Of a DNA stretch of 6,805 nt, positions 5,732-6,805 are shown piece by piece. The stretch lies in NCBI GenBank assembly GCA_003104895.1, contig PQAG01000151.1, forward strand, positions 5,842 to 12,646, in the 5' to 3' direction. A program made the position numbers and the translations under genes. Position 1 is the first letter of the stretch, and each line of letters starts with the position of its first letter. The notes beneath the pieces are model-generated. The model did not search any database. It saw only the letters and a program-made list of their open reading frames with translations, and was not told the DNA's origin. This DNA comes from Nitrosomonadales bacterium. GTDB taxonomy: Bacteria; Pseudomonadota; Gammaproteobacteria; Burkholderiales; Sulfuricellaceae.

Positions 5732-6379
5732 CTATTTTTTCTGGGACTTCTCATGCAAGGCATCCGCCATGCCGGCCAGGATACCGCTTGCAAGCGCCGC
5801 CAGACGGCTGGTGACAGTCTGCGCCGCTTCCTGGCCGCTCGATTTGCCTGCCTGCAAAGTGGCGGAAATGCGGCCACTCAGCTCGCTCAGGCTGGCCTTG
5901 ACGGTGGCGCCGGTGCCGGTGCCGGAATTGCGTGCATGGTCCACAGCGGCCTTAAATTCCTGTTTGATCCTGCCCCCCGTGGCCTCGGCCACCTGGTTGA
6001 GGGTATCGAGAAAAGCCTGCTCAGTGATTTTCAGGTCTTCCAGCGCGGGCTGAAGGTCCTGTGCCGTGAAATCCTTGCCCTGCGAGATCATTTCCTGCAG
6101 CGCCAGGTGTGTTGCCTGCGCCGCCTTGAGCAGGGCTGCGTCAAGGCCGGAAATCGCCGCCGTCAGCGCCTCCCTCACCTCTCCAGTGCGCCGCTCCGCG
6201 CCCAGGCTCACGCCCTCTGCCACGGAACGGACAACGGCGCGGACCTCGGATGCTTCCAGACGCCGCTCGCGCAAGGCGCGCAGGGTCAGGTCATGCACAC
6301 GAGTCCGGATGTCGCCCTCACCCTGCATGGACGCGCTGGCGGCAGTAACAATCTCTTGTGTCGTCATAGGCTGGCTCAT
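5732..6379 (-). CDS. Alpha-helical protein of unknown function (probably DUF6781), phasin-like composition
   Basis: This is a 215-residue protein with no Cys, Trp or Tyr and only three Phe, rich in Ala, Glu, Gln, Leu and Lys/Arg, and predicted by eye to be almost entirely helical. There is no signal peptide or clear transmembrane span. A slightly hydrophobic/amphipathic stretch lies near the C-terminus (about 193-208), before a basic end (KSQKK). The N-terminal pattern (DIRTRVHDLTLRALRERRLE, 23-42, then a VAEGVSLGA block, 53-61) resembles what I recall, from memory only, as the DUF6781 family of betaproteobacteria. The gene has an excellent Shine-Dalgarno (AAAGGAG, 6387-6393) about 7 nt before the ATG, and its stop lies 10 nt before the AarF kinase start, so the two are almost certainly one operon. 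The composition is reminiscent of phasins or apolipoprotein-like helical coat proteins, but that is only analogy. No function is claimed. Confidence 0.85.
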   Translation of the reverse strand: MSQPMTTQEIVTAASASMQGEGDIRTRVHDLTLRALRERRLEASEVRAVVRSVAEGVSLGAERRTGEVREALTAAISGLDAALLKAAQATHLALQEMISQGKDFTAQDLQPALEDLKITEQAFLDTLNQVAEATGGRIKQEFKAAVDHARNSGTGTGATVKASLSELSGRISATLQAGKSSGQEAAQTVTSRLAALASGILAGMADALHEKSQKK

Positions 6380-6386
6380 GATGGTT

Positions 6387-6393
6387 CTCCTTT
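6387..6393 (-). promoter_or_regulatory. Strong Shine-Dalgarno of the DUF6781-like gene
   Basis: Read on the minus strand, AAAGGAG stands about 7 nt before the ATG at 6379. It is the only near-consensus ribosome binding site in the window and fixes that start. Most other genes here start by overlap or close coupling, so this one probably leads its transcript. Confidence 0.75.
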
Positions 6394-6436
6394 AGAATGA
6401 AGATGCTATGTTTGTTAGGTTAAAGCATTTTCAGCC

Positions 6437-6465
6437 TTTACAACAGCATGCTTTCCGGATAGATT
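6437..6465 (+). promoter_or_regulatory. Candidate sigma70 promoter of the NlpC/P60 gene
   Basis: TTTACA (6437-6442) and TAGATT (6460-6465) are separated by 17 nt, close to the TTGACA/TATAAT consensus with ideal spacing. The expected transcription start is around 6472-6474, which coincides with the ATG at 6474. With no Shine-Dalgarno visible before that ATG, the message may be leaderless. This is assigned by eye. Confidence 0.45.
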
Positions 6466-6473
6466 ACGCCCCC

Positions 6474-6805
6474 ATGGAATTAAATAAAAACACAATCATC
6501 GGCCTTCTGCTGCTGACAGCCAGTTCCGCCATGGCCCAGGAAGCGGCCGAAACCGCTCCTGCTCCCGATGCCACCCCAAGCACCCTTGAGACCCGCCATA
6601 TTGCCGGGGTCTCGGACATGCTCAATTACGCCATGAACCTGATTGGCATCAATTACAAGTACGGCGGCGGCCAGCCCTCCACGGGCTTTGATTGCAGCGG
6701 CTATGTCCGTCACGTGTTCAGCCAGATGGCGGGTCTTTCCCTGCCCCACAATGCCTTGGCCATGAGCCGCCTGGGCAAGAAAATTGCCCCGGACGAGTTG
6801 AAGCC
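6474..6805 (+). CDS. Secreted NlpC/P60-family peptidoglycan hydrolase, N-terminal 110 residues (3' end beyond window)
   Basis: This is a predicted periplasmic cysteine peptidase that cleaves peptide stems of peptidoglycan (NlpC/P60 fold; typically a gamma-D-Glu to diaminopimelate endopeptidase). Visible are a signal peptide with N-terminal K5, hydrophobic core IIGLLLLTA (8-16) and an A19-M20-A21 cleavage site before Q22; a short Ala/Pro-rich linker (about 23-38); and the start of the catalytic domain, with YKYGGGQPSTGFDCSGYV (61-78). C74 in the FDCSG motif is the expected nucleophile. LPHN (90-93) follows in the usual position. The catalytic His and third polar residue lie beyond the window, so completeness cannot be judged. 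There is no lipobox cysteine, so a soluble periplasmic protein is expected. No Shine-Dalgarno precedes the ATG, but the signal peptide supports this start. Divergent orientation and lack of functional overlap suggest independence from the leftward genes. Confidence 0.92.
   Translation, partial: MELNKNTIIGLLLLTASSAMAQEAAETAPAPDATPSTLETRHIAGVSDMLNYAMNLIGINYKYGGGQPSTGFDCSGYVRHVFSQMAGLSLPHNALAMSRLGKKIAPDELK

Larger units (their letters stand above)
6380..6473. promoter_or_regulatory. Divergent intergenic promoter region between the DUF6781-like gene and the NlpC/P60 gene
   Basis: This 94-nt AT-richer spacer separates divergently transcribed genes and must hold the start signals of both. It contains the 8-bp palindrome AGCATGCT (6445-6452), located between the proposed -35 and -10 of the rightward promoter, which could be a regulator site or chance. 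On the minus strand no -35/-10 pair with good spacing stands out, although TTGTAA and TTTAAC-like hexamers are present. No terminator is needed or seen here. Confidence 0.55.

Noticed and set aside
5732..5745. Run of six A residues at the end of the DUF6781-like gene with the kinase frame open across it, a possible frameshift fusion
   Set aside because: The shift needed would be +1 (or -2), not the common -1. No stimulatory structure is seen, and the kinase has a sensible start 10 nt after the stop.
5722..5877. 52-codon upstream extension of the AarF kinase frame
   Set aside because: It overlaps the end of the preceding gene, is Arg/Trp/Pro-rich shadow sequence, and precedes a normal family-length protein starting at 5721.

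Overview
The window looks like a chromosomal core region of a GC-rich betaproteobacterium. The evidence is the gene order (AarF/UbiB kinase, YoaA-type helicase, tsaB, rimI, family 4 uracil-DNA glycosylase), protein sequences close to betaproteobacterial and enterobacterial orthologues, and a dispersed repeat of the CCCTCTCCC/GGGAGAGGG type that I associate with betaproteobacterial genomes (for example Nitrosomonadales and Rhodocyclales). The genus cannot be fixed from the sequence. There is no sign of a plasmid, prophage, transposase, CRISPR array, tRNA or rRNA.

Layout: seven genes run leftward on the minus strand and one runs rightward at the right edge. Read in the direction of transcription they are: an alpha-helical protein of unknown function (6379 to 5732, probably DUF6781); an AarF/ABC1/UbiB atypical kinase 10 nt downstream (5721 to 4042); a 78-nt gap; a YoaA/DinG-type Fe-S helicase (3963 to 1933); a small exported HIRAN-domain protein (1913 to 1527); tsaB (1527 to 853); rimI (856 to 389); and the N-terminal part of a family 4 uracil-DNA glycosylase (389 to the left edge). 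On the plus strand a secreted NlpC/P60 peptidoglycan hydrolase starts at 6474, and its 3' end lies beyond the window. It is divergent from the DUF6781-like gene across a 94-nt promoter region.

The leftward genes appear to form two transcription units. The first is the helical protein plus kinase pair. The second starts at the helicase and runs through HIRAN, tsaB, rimI and the glycosylase, with stop/start overlaps TGATG, ATGA and TAATG at its last three junctions. It combines DNA maintenance (Fe-S helicase, uracil removal, a domain family that binds DNA ends) with translation-related modification (TsaB for tRNA t6A, RimI for N-acetylation of ribosomal protein S18).

The least ordinary features are: (1) an inverted-repeat element that has become the last ~25 codons of the helicase, supplies its stop codon and probably the ribosome binding site of the next gene; (2) a HIRAN domain with an export signal; (3) an unstudied helix-rich, phasin-like protein closely linked to an AarF kinase; and (4) a possibly leaderless NlpC/P60 gene. 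I see no obvious new multi-gene defence or mobile system. The best candidates for undescribed biology are the DUF6781/AarF pair and the exported HIRAN protein.
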